Positions 36,744 through 44,408 of a stretch of DNA of 64,000 bases are shown in pieces. Positions within the stretch are counted from its first letter, which is position 1. Each line of letters starts with the position of its first letter. The stretch spans positions 496,001-560,000 of the forward strand of contig NZ_VJVZ01000001.1 of the NCBI RefSeq assembly GCF_007097145.1, given 5' to 3'. The notes beneath the pieces are model-generated. The model worked only from the letters and a program-made list of their open reading frames with translations, was not told the DNA's origin and did no database searches. The translations under genes were made by a program, and so were the position numbers. This stretch comes from Flavobacterium zepuense (GTDB lineage: Bacteria > Bacteroidota > Bacteroidia > Flavobacteriales > Flavobacteriaceae).

Positions 36744-38579
36744 TTAAAATTTAATTGTTAAGTACATACTATAATTGCGGCCGGGCAAAGGCCTGCTGTC
36801 TACACTTACACAATCGGTATCGGCAAGGTTTAAAACCTGTGCGCCCAGGGTGTAGGTGTAGGTGTTGGTTTTTCCAAAGTTATAAGCCACACCGGCATTG
36901 GCCGTAGTGTAACTATCTATATTGTAGCGGGAATCATTATCGGTACGGGTAAAAACCTCGCCGTTATACAACAGCTGGGCATACGCCGAAAACTTTTTAA
37001 ACCCATACGACAACCCTGCTGTACCTTTATGGTACGGTACATAAATGAGCTGCTTATCGGTAGTTTCATCCTTAGAGCTGGTGTAGCCATAGGTTCCGTT
37101 TACCTCAACCACATGCCTGCCGAAGACTTTTTTGTAGGCTGCTATAACCTCAACCCCGCTGGTGGTAACTTTATCGGTATTCATGGGGCGCCACACGCCG
37201 CCGGTAGGTACCCAGCGCAGCATATCGGTCAGTTTTATGTAATATCCTGTGAGGCTAAAATTCAGGTTGCCGAAGCTAAAAGCATTGCCTAACTCAGCTT
37301 GCCAGGAGGTTTCCGGTTTTAGCTCACTATTACCTCCATCCTGCCAGTACAGGTCGTTAAACGTAGGTATCCTGAAGTTTTTAGAGGTATTGAGCTTTAC
37401 CGTGTAAAAATCGGCTGCTTTAAACTTTACACCTGCGGAATACAATAACGGACTCTCATAATTACCCGTCGCTTCTTTTCTAAGCCCGGCTTCATACATA
37501 AACCTGTCGGTCAGGTTGTGGGTAGCAAGAACGCTCGCACCACCTATATGGCGTGTTTTGTTTATAATGTCGCTGCCAAAGCCCTTGTTTTGCATAAAAT
37601 CAAAAACGGTATTGATCTTAAATTTCTCCCCGGTCTTAAAAAGCAGGTCGTACTTAGCGATAACCGATTCTACCCTACCGTAAGTAAAGCCGGGGTTCTC
37701 TATATTTGGATAGTACTTATACTCTTCTTGTAAAAAGGCTGCTTTAAGTTTAGAGGTAAATTTACCGTAGTTAGCCGCCCACTCCAGCATGTTACGGTTG
37801 TTGGCATCGCGGTATTTGGTTTTAACTTCCGACGGGAATATGAGCGAAAAGTGTCTTTCGCCATCAAAAAGGTAGCTGTACAACGTCAGCCGATTCTTGT
37901 CGTTAAGCTTATAAGCGGCCACGGCGTTAACGCTGGTGTTGTAGTACTGCCCGTTAAGGTTGGTACCGCCATCGGCATAACCGTAATCATTGTCCGAGCT
38001 GTTGCGGGTAACGCTAACCGAGGCGCTGAAGTCATCTGTCGCGATATTGGTATTGTAGTGATATCCATGTGTGTTATAGCTGCCGTAGTTAATCCTGAAC
38101 TCATTGGTAAACTTTTGCCCAAAGCTAACCTGGTTATTTAAATGGATGCTGCCCCCTATAGCGCTGCTGCCGTAAATAACGCTGCCGCCCCCTGCCCTAA
38201 CCGTAACCGAATTAAAATCACGGGTGGTAATGGTGTTAAAGTCGGTTTGGCCGTTAAGCTGTGAGTTAATGTTGATGCCGTTCCATATCACGGCAGTTTG
38301 CTGTGCCGTAGTGCCTCTAAAAGATGGCGACGATACCATGCCCAAACCGTTCTCTTTAAAATAAATAACGGTGTTGTAGTTTAAAAGTGAGGTTAACGAT
38401 GCGGCGTTGGTATTGATGACCGAATCGTTTATGGTTTGCACCGATTGCGTGCCCGAAAAGTTTTGTAATTGAGTATCGGTAATAATAACTTCTTTAAGCT
38501 GTACAATACTATCCTTTTGCGCCAAAAGGGTTTGGCACAGCATCAGCAATAGCGGTAAGAGCAGTTTTTTCAGCGTCAT
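36744..38579 (-). CDS. btuB: TonB-dependent vitamin B12 receptor
   Basis: A 611-residue outer-membrane receptor. I use the ATG at 38579 (MTLKKLLLPLLLMLCQ), two codons inside a GTG. The signal peptide ends at LLAQ. The plug at about 25-150 carries VQLKEVIITDTQL, a TonB-box-like start, SPSFRGTTAQQTAVIWNGININ and AGGGSVIYGSSAIGGSIHL. A 22-strand barrel follows and ends in YSMYLTIKF with a terminal Phe. Its length is like E. coli BtuB. The cobalamin riboswitch directly upstream and two BtuG-like genes downstream make the B12 assignment strong. It heads a four-gene minus-strand operon. Confidence 0.93.
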   Translation of the reverse strand: MTLKKLLLPLLLMLCQTLLAQKDSIVQLKEVIITDTQLQNFSGTQSVQTINDSVINTNAASLTSLLNYNTVIYFKENGLGMVSSPSFRGTTAQQTAVIWNGININSQLNGQTDFNTITTRDFNSVTVRAGGGSVIYGSSAIGGSIHLNNQVSFGQKFTNEFRINYGSYNTHGYHYNTNIATDDFSASVSVTRNSSDNDYGYADGGTNLNGQYYNTSVNAVAAYKLNDKNRLTLYSYLFDGERHFSLIFPSEVKTKYRDANNRNMLEWAANYGKFTSKLKAAFLQEEYKYYPNIENPGFTYGRVESVIAKYDLLFKTGEKFKINTVFDFMQNKGFGSDIINKTRHIGGASVLATHNLTDRFMYEAGLRKEATGNYESPLLYSAGVKFKAADFYTVKLNTSKNFRIPTFNDLYWQDGGNSELKPETSWQAELGNAFSFGNLNFSLTGYYIKLTDMLRWVPTGGVWRPMNTDKVTTSGVEVIAAYKKVFGRHVVEVNGTYGYTSSKDETTDKQLIYVPYHKGTAGLSYGFKKFSAYAQLLYNGEVFTRTDNDSRYNIDSYTTANAGVAYNFGKTNTYTYTLGAQVLNLADTDCVSVDSRPLPGRNYSMYLTIKF

Positions 38580-38587
38580 AATCACTA

Positions 38588-38608
38588 AACCCTTTTCCCG
38601 AGGGTTTG
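38588..38608 (-). promoter_or_regulatory. Expression-platform hairpin of the cobalamin riboswitch
   Basis: AAACCCT and AGGGTTT form a stem around CGGGAAA on the minus strand, ending 9 bases before the btuB ATG. There is no T run. A stem this close to the start points to control of ribosome access rather than termination. Confidence 0.55.
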
Positions 38609-38621
38609 TTATTAGTTACCG

Positions 38622-38806
38622 CTTAAGGCAGGTCTCCTGGCTTGCGTACTGTTGTTTACCTTCCCGCGCGCTAAACGCCGCAGTGGCATGCAGTTAACAA
38701 CAGCCTCCCAAAAGGGATAAGCTTACAGTTGCGGGAACAGCCCGGGCATTTACACCCGATTCCCTTTTAATGTGTGGCGCAACGCGCGCAGCACAACCTT
38801 AAGTGA
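38622..38806 (-). ncRNA. Cobalamin riboswitch upstream of btuB
   Basis: On the minus strand the conserved core is plain: GAATCGGGTGTAAATGCCC, then CTGTTCCCGCAACTGTAA, a GGGAGGCTG segment, TGCCACTG, and the B12 box AAGCCAGGAGACCTGCC at 38627-38643. The order and spacing are those of the AdoCbl-class riboswitch. When B12 is bound it should reduce btuB operon expression. The element starts just inside the promoter -7 box at 38811-38818. Confidence 0.96.
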
Positions 38807-38810
38807 GGCA

Positions 38811-38818
38811 CAAAGATA
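38811..38818 (-). promoter_or_regulatory. -7 element for the btuB operon
   Basis: TATCTTTG on the minus strand matches TAnnTTTG and places the transcript start just before the riboswitch. Confidence 0.65.
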
Positions 38819-38837
38819 TATTGAATTATTTAATTTA

Positions 38838-38845
38838 TACATTTG
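38838..38845 (+). promoter_or_regulatory. -7 element for the btuF-btuC-btuD operon
   Basis: TACATTTG matches TAnnTTTG and lies only 19 bases before the ATG at 38865, back to back with the btuB promoter. The leader is too short to hold a riboswitch. Confidence 0.6.
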
Positions 38846-38864
38846 CATCTGCTGAATTTTATTT

Positions 38865-40001
38865 ATGAGAAAGCTCTATTTCATTCTTTTTATTGCACTA
38901 TTGGCAGTTGCAGGGTGTAAAAATGACCCGCAGGCACCACAGGCAAAGGCCCAACCGGTACTCAATGCGGTTAAGCACGCTAAAGGCCTGCAAATATTTA
39001 AGTATGATGGTATTACCGTGGTTAAAGTTACCGAGCCATGGCCCGATGCCAAGCAAAGCTTTACGTATGTAATGCAGCAAAAAGGCGCTGTTGTGCCTGA
39101 TAGTTTAAAGCAGTTTACTATAATTCCGGTTCCGTTAACATCGGTTATTGTAACCTCAACCACGCACATACCCTCGCTGGAAATGCTGGGCGTAGAGAGC
39201 ACGTTGGTGGGTTTTCCGGGTACGGAGTATATATCATCTGAAAAAACACGAGTACTGATTGACAGCGGCAAAGTTAAAGAAGCCGGTGCTAACGAAAGCC
39301 TAAATACCGAGATAGTTATAGACATTAACCCCGGTGCCGTGGTGGCTTTTGGCATTAATAGTACTAACAAAACACTTACCGCGTTAGAGCAAAGCCGACT
39401 AAAAGTATTGTACAATGGCGACTGGACAGAGCAATCGCCGCTTGGTAAAGCCGAGTGGATAAAATTCTTTGGTGCGCTTTACGCAAAGGATGCCGAGGCT
39501 GACAAACTGTTCTCTCAAATAGAAAAAGACTATAATGATGCGCTTGCACTAACCAAAAGCGTTACAAAAAAGCCTACGGCTATGGCCGGGGCCATTTACC
39601 AGGACCAGTGGTTTATGCCGCAGGGCGGCAGTTGGGGTTCGTTATTTTTAAAAGATGCCGGTGCTAACTACCTATGGGCTGATGCGGTAGGTATAGGCAG
39701 CCTGAGCCTGTCTTTAGAAACAGTTTTGGATAAAGCCCAGAACGCCGATATCTGGATAGGCCCAAGCCAGTTTACATCGTTAAAAGAAATGACCGATGCC
39801 AACCCTCATTATGCGCAGTTTAAATCGTTTAAAAACAAAGAGGTATATTCGTACAGTGTTAAGAAAGGCAAAACCGGCGGGCTTATTTATTTTGAGATGG
39901 CACCCAACCGCCCCGACCTTGTTTTAAAAGACCTGATCTACATTTTCCACCCGGAATTACTGCCGGGTTACCAATTAAATTACTTTCAAAAACTACAATA
40001 A
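38865..40001 (+). CDS. btuF: ABC transporter substrate-binding lipoprotein, B12 locus (BtuF-like)
   Basis: A 378-residue lipoprotein with lipobox AVAGC (Cys18) followed by KNDPQ, which lacks a strong acidic run, so it likely faces the periplasm. The body is a class III (FecB/BtuF) binding protein: ITVVKVTEPWPDA, VIVTSTTHIPSLEMLGVESTLVGFP, ALGLKV-like second lobe starting near VLYNGDWTEQSPLGKAEWIKFFG, and ADIWIGPSQF. It is divergent to the riboswitch-controlled btuB operon and followed by permease and ATPase genes. By fold alone it could bind a siderophore or heme; the B12 assignment rests on its neighbours. Confidence 0.82.
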   Translation: MRKLYFILFIALLAVAGCKNDPQAPQAKAQPVLNAVKHAKGLQIFKYDGITVVKVTEPWPDAKQSFTYVMQQKGAVVPDSLKQFTIIPVPLTSVIVTSTTHIPSLEMLGVESTLVGFPGTEYISSEKTRVLIDSGKVKEAGANESLNTEIVIDINPGAVVAFGINSTNKTLTALEQSRLKVLYNGDWTEQSPLGKAEWIKFFGALYAKDAEADKLFSQIEKDYNDALALTKSVTKKPTAMAGAIYQDQWFMPQGGSWGSLFLKDAGANYLWADAVGIGSLSLSLETVLDKAQNADIWIGPSQFTSLKEMTDANPHYAQFKSFKNKEVYSYSVKKGKTGGLIYFEMAPNRPDLVLKDLIYIFHPELLPGYQLNYFQKLQ

Positions 40002-40003
40002 AC

Positions 40004-41038
40004 GTGCAGTACACGCAACGCAACATAGCGCTTTTTATCCTGTTAGGCATTACCCTTGTGTTGCTGTTTCTGGCTAATATTAGTTTAGGATCGGTTAAAA
40101 TACCGTTGCAGGATGTATTGCAAAGCCTTACCGGCGAAGAAGCCTCTAAAACCACCTGGCAGTACATCATCCTAAACTACAGGCTGCCTAAAGCCATTAC
40201 AGCGTTGCTGGTAGGCATGGGGCTATCGGTTAGCGGGCTATTGATGCAAACGCTTTTCCGCAACCCGCTTGCCGGGCCCGATGTATTGGGGTTATCATCT
40301 GGCGCAAGCCTGGGTGTGGCTTTTTTAATATTAGGGTCGGCTGTGCTACCGGGTGCTATGGCAGGCTTTTTCCTGTCGTCTTACGGTATAGTACTGGCAT
40401 CTACCATTGGCAGTTTTATTGTATTAATGGCCGTTTTAGCGGTTGCACAACGCCTGCGCGACACTATGGCGATACTTATAATCGGCCTTATGTTTACGAG
40501 CTTTGCCGGTGCCATTGTTGGGGTGCTTACTTACTTTAGCACCGCCGAACAGTTACAAAAGTATACCTTTTGGTCGTTAGGCAGCTTAGGCAACCTGAGT
40601 TGGGGCAACATCATAATCTTAGCGCTGGTAACGCTTGTGGGGCTGGTGCTTTCGGCACTCTGCATAAAACCTTTAGATGCGCTACTATTGGGCGAACGCT
40701 ATGCCAAAAGCATGGGTATCAATTTTACTCAAACGCGTTTTATCATAATCCTGGCAACCAGCCTGCTTACAGGCTGTATAACGGCTTTTGCTGGCCCCAT
40801 TGCCTTTGTAGGCCTCGTAGTGCCGCACATGGCAAAATTATTGTTTAAAACCAGTAATCACAGGTTGTTGTTTTGGGCAACGCTGCTGTGTGGCGGGGTA
40901 TTGCTGCTGCTGTGTGATATTTTTACACAATTACCCGGCAGCTCTTTTGTACTACCAATAAATGCAATAACCAGTATTGTAGGTGCACCCGTGGTTATTG
41001 CACTTTTACTTGGCAAACGTAAAGGAATTTTTAATTAA
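40004..41038 (+). CDS. btuC: FecCD/BtuC-type ABC transporter permease
   Basis: A 344-residue inner-membrane permease. It uses a GTG start at 40004, two bases after the btuF stop codon. About ten hydrophobic segments are visible. Family motifs include RLPKAITALLVGMGLSVSGLLMQTLFRNPLAGPDVLGLSSGASLG near 60-105 (the family signature around NPLA-PD-LG) and FAGPIAFVGLVVPHMAK, the cytoplasmic coupling segment that meets the ATPase. Length and topology fit BtuC/FhuB-like subunits. It forms the translocation channel with the BtuD-like subunit encoded next. Confidence 0.92.
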   Translation: MQYTQRNIALFILLGITLVLLFLANISLGSVKIPLQDVLQSLTGEEASKTTWQYIILNYRLPKAITALLVGMGLSVSGLLMQTLFRNPLAGPDVLGLSSGASLGVAFLILGSAVLPGAMAGFFLSSYGIVLASTIGSFIVLMAVLAVAQRLRDTMAILIIGLMFTSFAGAIVGVLTYFSTAEQLQKYTFWSLGSLGNLSWGNIIILALVTLVGLVLSALCIKPLDALLLGERYAKSMGINFTQTRFIIILATSLLTGCITAFAGPIAFVGLVVPHMAKLLFKTSNHRLLFWATLLCGGVLLLLCDIFTQLPGSSFVLPINAITSIVGAPVVIALLLGKRKGIFN

Positions 41039-41044
41039 CCGGCT

Positions 41045-41833
41045 ATGCAAAACCGCACCACATTACTACAGGCAACCAACCTCAGCATAGGCTACACGGC
41101 TAAAAAGCAGGCATCTGCCATTGCAAGCGGCATAAACATCGACTTAAAAACCGGGAGCCTTACTGCACTTATTGGTGCCAATGGCATTGGTAAATCCACA
41201 CTATTGCGAACGTTAACGGGAATCCAACAGCCTTTAAGCGGCAGCGTACTTTTAAATAATAAGGCTGTAGCCGAGTACAGCGCGGCAGACCTTGCGCAAA
41301 ACCTCAGCATCGTTTTAACAGAAAGCCTTCCGCCAAGTAACCTGACGGTTTTTGAGTTGGTAGCACTGGGTAGGCAGCCGTATACTAACTGGCTGGGGAG
41401 TTTATCCGATGAAGACTTAGCAAAAGTAAACCGGGCGCTGGAGCTTACACAAACGGCGCATCTTTCACATAAAAAGCACTTTGAAATAAGCGACGGCCAG
41501 CTGCAAAAGGTGCTGATAGCCCGTGCCCTCGCTCAGGATACCCCGCTTATAATATTAGACGAACCTACCACTCATTTAGACCTGCTGCATAAGGTAAACC
41601 TGCTGCGCCTGCTTAAAAAACTGGCCCAGGAGGCTAATAAATGCATACTATACTCTACCCACGATCTGGATTTGGCATTACAACTAAGTGACCAAATTAT
41701 TGTAATGACACCGCAAACTGTTGTGCAGGACACCCCTCAAAACCTTATAAACAACAATGTGTTCGACACTCTTTTTAACGATGCCAATATAGTTTTTGAT
41801 AAAGATAAGGGCGGGTTTGTAGTAAAACCATAA
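41045..41833 (+). CDS. btuD: ABC transporter ATP-binding protein, B12 locus (BtuD-like)
   Basis: A 262-residue ATPase of the FepC/BtuD group. Walker A is GANGIGKST (44-52), the Q-loop lies near 80, the signature appears as ISDGQLQKVLIARAL from 148 (SDGQ in place of SGGQ), Walker B is LIILDEPTTHLDL near 166-178, and the switch His is in YSTHDLD. The signature change Gly to Asp at its second position is seen in some family members and is probably functional. It closes the btuF-btuC-btuD operon with a 6-base gap after the permease. Confidence 0.93.
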   Translation: MQNRTTLLQATNLSIGYTAKKQASAIASGINIDLKTGSLTALIGANGIGKSTLLRTLTGIQQPLSGSVLLNNKAVAEYSAADLAQNLSIVLTESLPPSNLTVFELVALGRQPYTNWLGSLSDEDLAKVNRALELTQTAHLSHKKHFEISDGQLQKVLIARALAQDTPLIILDEPTTHLDLLHKVNLLRLLKKLAQEANKCILYSTHDLDLALQLSDQIIVMTPQTVVQDTPQNLINNNVFDTLFNDANIVFDKDKGGFVVKP

Positions 41834-41908
41834 TACCTTTAACAAAAGCTAAACATCATTTTATTTTATAGTGGGTATATTTACTATACAACAATAAAAT
41901 AATACGTT

Positions 41909-42169
41909 ATGAGCAATCAGTTTAAAGTAAGCTATCCCGGCAATAAGGCCGAATTACTTGATAAAATAAGAAGCACCGTAGGTACTAAAGGCAAACTTGA
42001 TGGTAATGAACAACAGGGTAAATTTGAAGGCAGTACCCCCGTGGGCAGCTTTGAGGGTTCGTATACCATTAATGGCGACGATATTAATATTACCATTGAT
42101 AAAAAGCCATTTTTGGTTAGCAACGGCCGCATACAGGAGGAATTTGAAAAAGCCCTTAAAAAAGCGTAA
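41909..42169 (+). CDS. Small conserved protein, possibly PHA_gran_rgn-like
   Basis: An 86-residue soluble protein without signal peptide. The second half, GKFEGSTPVGSFEGSYTING then ITIDKKPFLVSNGRIQEEFEKAL, resembles the small polyhydroxyalkanoic acid system (PHA_gran_rgn) family in its pattern: a beta-rich core followed by a proline-containing loop and a final amphipathic helix. The match is by pattern memory and is weak. It starts 75 bases after btuD, and the next gene begins 2 bases after its stop codon, so these two are probably co-transcribed. The AT-rich TATATTTA at about 41877 may be a promoter. Confidence 0.6.
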   Translation: MSNQFKVSYPGNKAELLDKIRSTVGTKGKLDGNEQQGKFEGSTPVGSFEGSYTINGDDINITIDKKPFLVSNGRIQEEFEKALKKA

Positions 42170-42171
42170 CC

Positions 42172-42693
42172 ATGCTTAAACTATACGCTTTTTTACTGCT
42201 GTTTACCACCCTTGCCCGGGCACAGCCTCCTAAGATTGAGCTAACCCCGCGTGGCTTTAACCCTATTGAAGTAAGTATACCCGCTACACCAAACGAGAAA
42301 CTTATTGAGGTTACAAAAGCATGGGCATCAGAGTACAACAACCGGGGCTTAAAAGAAGACAGGGGCTTTGATGCCAGCGATATCACCGAAAACTCCATAA
42401 CCATTTCGGCATTTAAAAAGAATGCCTTTTACTACCGTGAGCGGGGTGAGGCTTTTGAACACCGTATACGTTACAGTATGAAGATAACCTTTAGCCAAAA
42501 CCGCTACACGCTGGTTTTTACGGTTAATGATATTTATGGTGATAGTAACTCGCTGCTACAATATAAGCTGCCGGACTATTTTACATCCGAAGGGAAACTT
42601 AAGGAGGGCTACACGGGGCTTGATACCTCTTTAGAGGCAACGGTAAACAGCATTGTGAATTCGCACTACAATTTTATTTTAAACTTTAGGTAA
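42172..42693 (+). CDS. Exported protein, DUF4468-like
   Basis: A 173-residue protein with a signal peptide ending near TLARAQ (residue 18). The mature part has the alternating strand/helix pattern of the DUF4468 TBP-like fold: EKLIEVTKAWASEYNN helix, DASDITENSITIS strand, then ERGEAFEHRIRYSMKITFSQNRYTLVFTVNDIY. It is a periplasmic or envelope protein of unknown role. It follows the 86-aa gene with a 2-base gap and precedes a disordered protein gene by 14 bases; the cluster may share one transcript. Confidence 0.6.
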   Translation: MLKLYAFLLLFTTLARAQPPKIELTPRGFNPIEVSIPATPNEKLIEVTKAWASEYNNRGLKEDRGFDASDITENSITISAFKKNAFYYRERGEAFEHRIRYSMKITFSQNRYTLVFTVNDIYGDSNSLLQYKLPDYFTSEGKLKEGYTGLDTSLEATVNSIVNSHYNFILNFR

Positions 42694-42707
42694 TAAAACA
42701 ATATATT

Positions 42708-43115
42708 ATGGCATCAGGAACAGACGACCCAAAAGACTTAGGTGATAAAAAAATTAATAACGCCGAAAAAACCAGTTCTAAGAACGAGGGTTTTAGCGGC
42801 GAGAACCTGCCTAAAAACTACGACCCAAGTAAAGATAAACTTGACGCCGAACTGGAAAAAAGAAAAGACGGCAGCGTAGCAACCGAGCAGCGTGCCCGCG
42901 ATGTTGATGAAAAGAAAGCACCGGCAGTTGACAGCCTTTCGGGCGAAAGCAGCGATGGCAAAAGCAAAAGCCGCGGTACCACCAGCGAAGCTGAGGATAT
43001 AGAAACTGCCGAGAACCGTGATTTTAATTCGGATACCGAGAAAGGCCGATATGATAACGATAACCCGGACAATAAAAAAGTGCGTGGCAATACGCATTTT
43101 GGGGATTCGGAATAA
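42708..43115 (+). CDS. Highly charged, disordered small protein
   Basis: A 135-residue protein almost free of hydrophobic residues, with no Cys, no Trp and no signal peptide. It is rich in Asp, Glu, Lys, Ser and Asn (KNEGFSGENLPKNYDPS, DAELEKRKDGSV, RDVDEKKAP, DNDNPDNKKVRGN). Such composition is typical of intrinsically disordered hydrophilin-like or general-stress proteins in Bacteroidota. I recognise no family. A coding role is supported by a clean frame of GC-rich wobble codons like its neighbours and by a close gap to the upstream gene. It resembles the products encoded at 44187 and 44409. Confidence 0.6.
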   Translation: MASGTDDPKDLGDKKINNAEKTSSKNEGFSGENLPKNYDPSKDKLDAELEKRKDGSVATEQRARDVDEKKAPAVDSLSGESSDGKSKSRGTTSEAEDIETAENRDFNSDTEKGRYDNDNPDNKKVRGNTHFGDSE

Positions 43116-43137
43116 TCTTCAAAACAATTTTCCAGTA

Positions 43138-43264
43138 CTGTCATTACGGGTGGAGCTTGAGAAGCACATCACACTAAAACTTTGCCCGAATTGACGAAGT
43201 ATTCCTACATCAATACAAATGATGAGATTGCCGCGCTACATTGCATTTCGCTCGCAATGACAGG
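43138..43264. repeat. Dispersed intergenic repeat with TGTCATT ends
   Basis: The element begins CTGTCATTACGGG and ends CTCGCAATGACAGG, giving imperfect terminal inverted repeats. It contains GATGAGATTGCCGCG and TTGCATTTCGCTCGC, the well-known CATTGCGAGCGAA...GCAATCTC family found as intergenic copies in many bacteria. It fills most of the gap 43116-43344 and encodes nothing. Confidence 0.7.
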
Positions 43265-43314
43265 ACGTGAAAAACGGAGTTAAAATCCGCATTTAAATTC
43301 TTTACCAAGAATCT

Positions 43315-43348
43315 CTTTAGCCTTTCGACTTTCAGTCTTTCAGTCTAA
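43315..43348. repeat. Short CTTTC/GTCTTT word repeat
   Basis: TCTTTAGCCTTTCGACTTTCAG followed by TCTTTCAGTCT consists of near-tandem copies of a CTTTCAGT-like word, directly beyond the yceI stop codon. It belongs with similar word clusters at 53324 and 56030. Confidence 0.5.
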
Positions 43349-43884
43349 TCTACTTCATTAGTAAACTGCAAATTAGCATGCAGTTTAATATCTTCCCCTA
43401 AAACAAGGCCACCGGCCTCGGTAACATCGCTGGCATGAATTCCAAAATCGTTACGGTTTATGGTACCGGTAATCTCAAAACCCGCCCTTTGTATGCCAAA
43501 ACCGTCTTTTGCCTCTCCGCCAAAAAGCGCTTCGAGTGTTACCTGCCTCGTAATTCCTTTAATGGTAAGGTCGCCCGTAAGTTCATGCTTGTCGCCTTCA
43601 ATATGTACAAATGATGTAGAGAGAAACTCAATTTGCGGAAATGCATCGGCATTAAAAAAGTCGGGCGATTTTAAGTGCTCATCCCTGTCGCGGTTATTGG
43701 TATCAATACTGTAAACATCTATAAGCAAAGTAAAGTAAGCCTCACTAAAATCGTCGTGCTGCGGTGTTACAAACCTTCCAGAAAATACATTAAATGTTCC
43801 TGATACGGTAGAAATTACAAGATGCCTTATCTTAAATTGTATATCGGAGTGTGCGGGATCCAGTACCCAGTGTCTTGTTGCCAT
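43345..43884 (-). CDS. YceI-family lipocalin-like protein
   Basis: A 179-residue YceI domain protein. Visible marks are WVLDPAHSDIQFKIRHLVISTVSG at the N-terminus (the family opening with HS-I-F-V-H), SIDTNNRDRDEHLKSPDFFNADAFPQIEF, LTGDLTIKGITR and FEITGTINRNDFGI. The family binds isoprenoids or amphiphilic molecules in a lipocalin-like barrel. No signal peptide is present, unlike periplasmic YceI, so this copy is probably cytoplasmic; such leaderless copies are common in Bacteroidota. It is monocistronic. Confidence 0.93.
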   Translation of the reverse strand: MATRHWVLDPAHSDIQFKIRHLVISTVSGTFNVFSGRFVTPQHDDFSEAYFTLLIDVYSIDTNNRDRDEHLKSPDFFNADAFPQIEFLSTSFVHIEGDKHELTGDLTIKGITRQVTLEALFGGEAKDGFGIQRAGFEITGTINRNDFGIHASDVTEAGGLVLGEDIKLHANLQFTNEVD

Positions 43885-43986
43885 AATTTTGGTAGTGTGT
43901 AAATATTTAATTGTGTTTAAGCGTATTAAGCTAATTTTTATGAGTAATCACTTATTAAGCCTCCTCTAATTTAGTGAGTATTGGTG

Positions 43987-44034
43987 CTTTTGTAAAAGCC
44001 GGGAACGTGAATTATTTGTTAAACTTTTACAAAA
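43987..44034. promoter_or_regulatory. Paired CTTTTGTAAAAG dyads, candidate operator
   Basis: CTTTTGTAAAAG (43987-43998) is itself a dyad, and its TTTTGTAAAAG part is repeated in inverted form as CTTTTACAAAA at 44024-44034, an 11-base perfect inverted repeat with a 25-base spacer. It lies between yceI and the divergent 63-aa gene. The rest of the 302-base gap (43885-44186) shows nothing else that I can name. Confidence 0.45.
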
Positions 44035-44186
44035 CAATAGTAACAACCATACATAAAAACCTAATAATCAATTATTTATAAATAAAATTATCAATTATAG
44101 TACTCTCCTTATTAAAACCGTGTTAATTGGCTATGCCTCAGCCTTTAACATGCCCGACCTTTGTATTATAACCAACCATAAACACA

Positions 44187-44378
44187 ATGGCATTAGATAA
44201 AAAACAAACCCCTGCCCCCAAGGCAACAAGCGGTAAGGACCTGAAAGATGGCGATAGTAAAGAGCTGAAAAAATCAATGCATACTGCTGAGGCAGGTGCC
44301 GCCAAGAAAACATCGGCTACAAAAACACCGCAGAAAATTCAGGATGGTGATACTTCTGAAAAGAAGCGCGAGTATTAA
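44187..44378 (+). CDS. Small disordered Lys-rich protein, 63 aa
   Basis: A very polar 63-residue protein (MALDKKQTPAPKATSGK, ending SEKKREY) without hydrophobic core, Cys or signal peptide. It has an internal repeat: KDLKDGDSKELKK at about 18-30 and QKIQDGDTSEKKR at about 50-62. It is probably intrinsically disordered, of the small general-stress type. It is followed 30 bases later by another disordered protein gene on the same strand, and both share a terminator at 44919. I recognise no family. Confidence 0.5.
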   Translation: MALDKKQTPAPKATSGKDLKDGDSKELKKSMHTAEAGAAKKTSATKTPQKIQDGDTSEKKREY

Positions 44379-44408
44379 TTTATTGACTCAACTAAAAACT
44401 ACTATATT

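Noticed and set aside
38865..41833. Ferric siderophore or heme ABC transporter
   Set aside because: The fold family would allow it, but the divergent riboswitch-controlled btuB operon makes B12 the better choice. It is kept as an alternative in the btuF entry.
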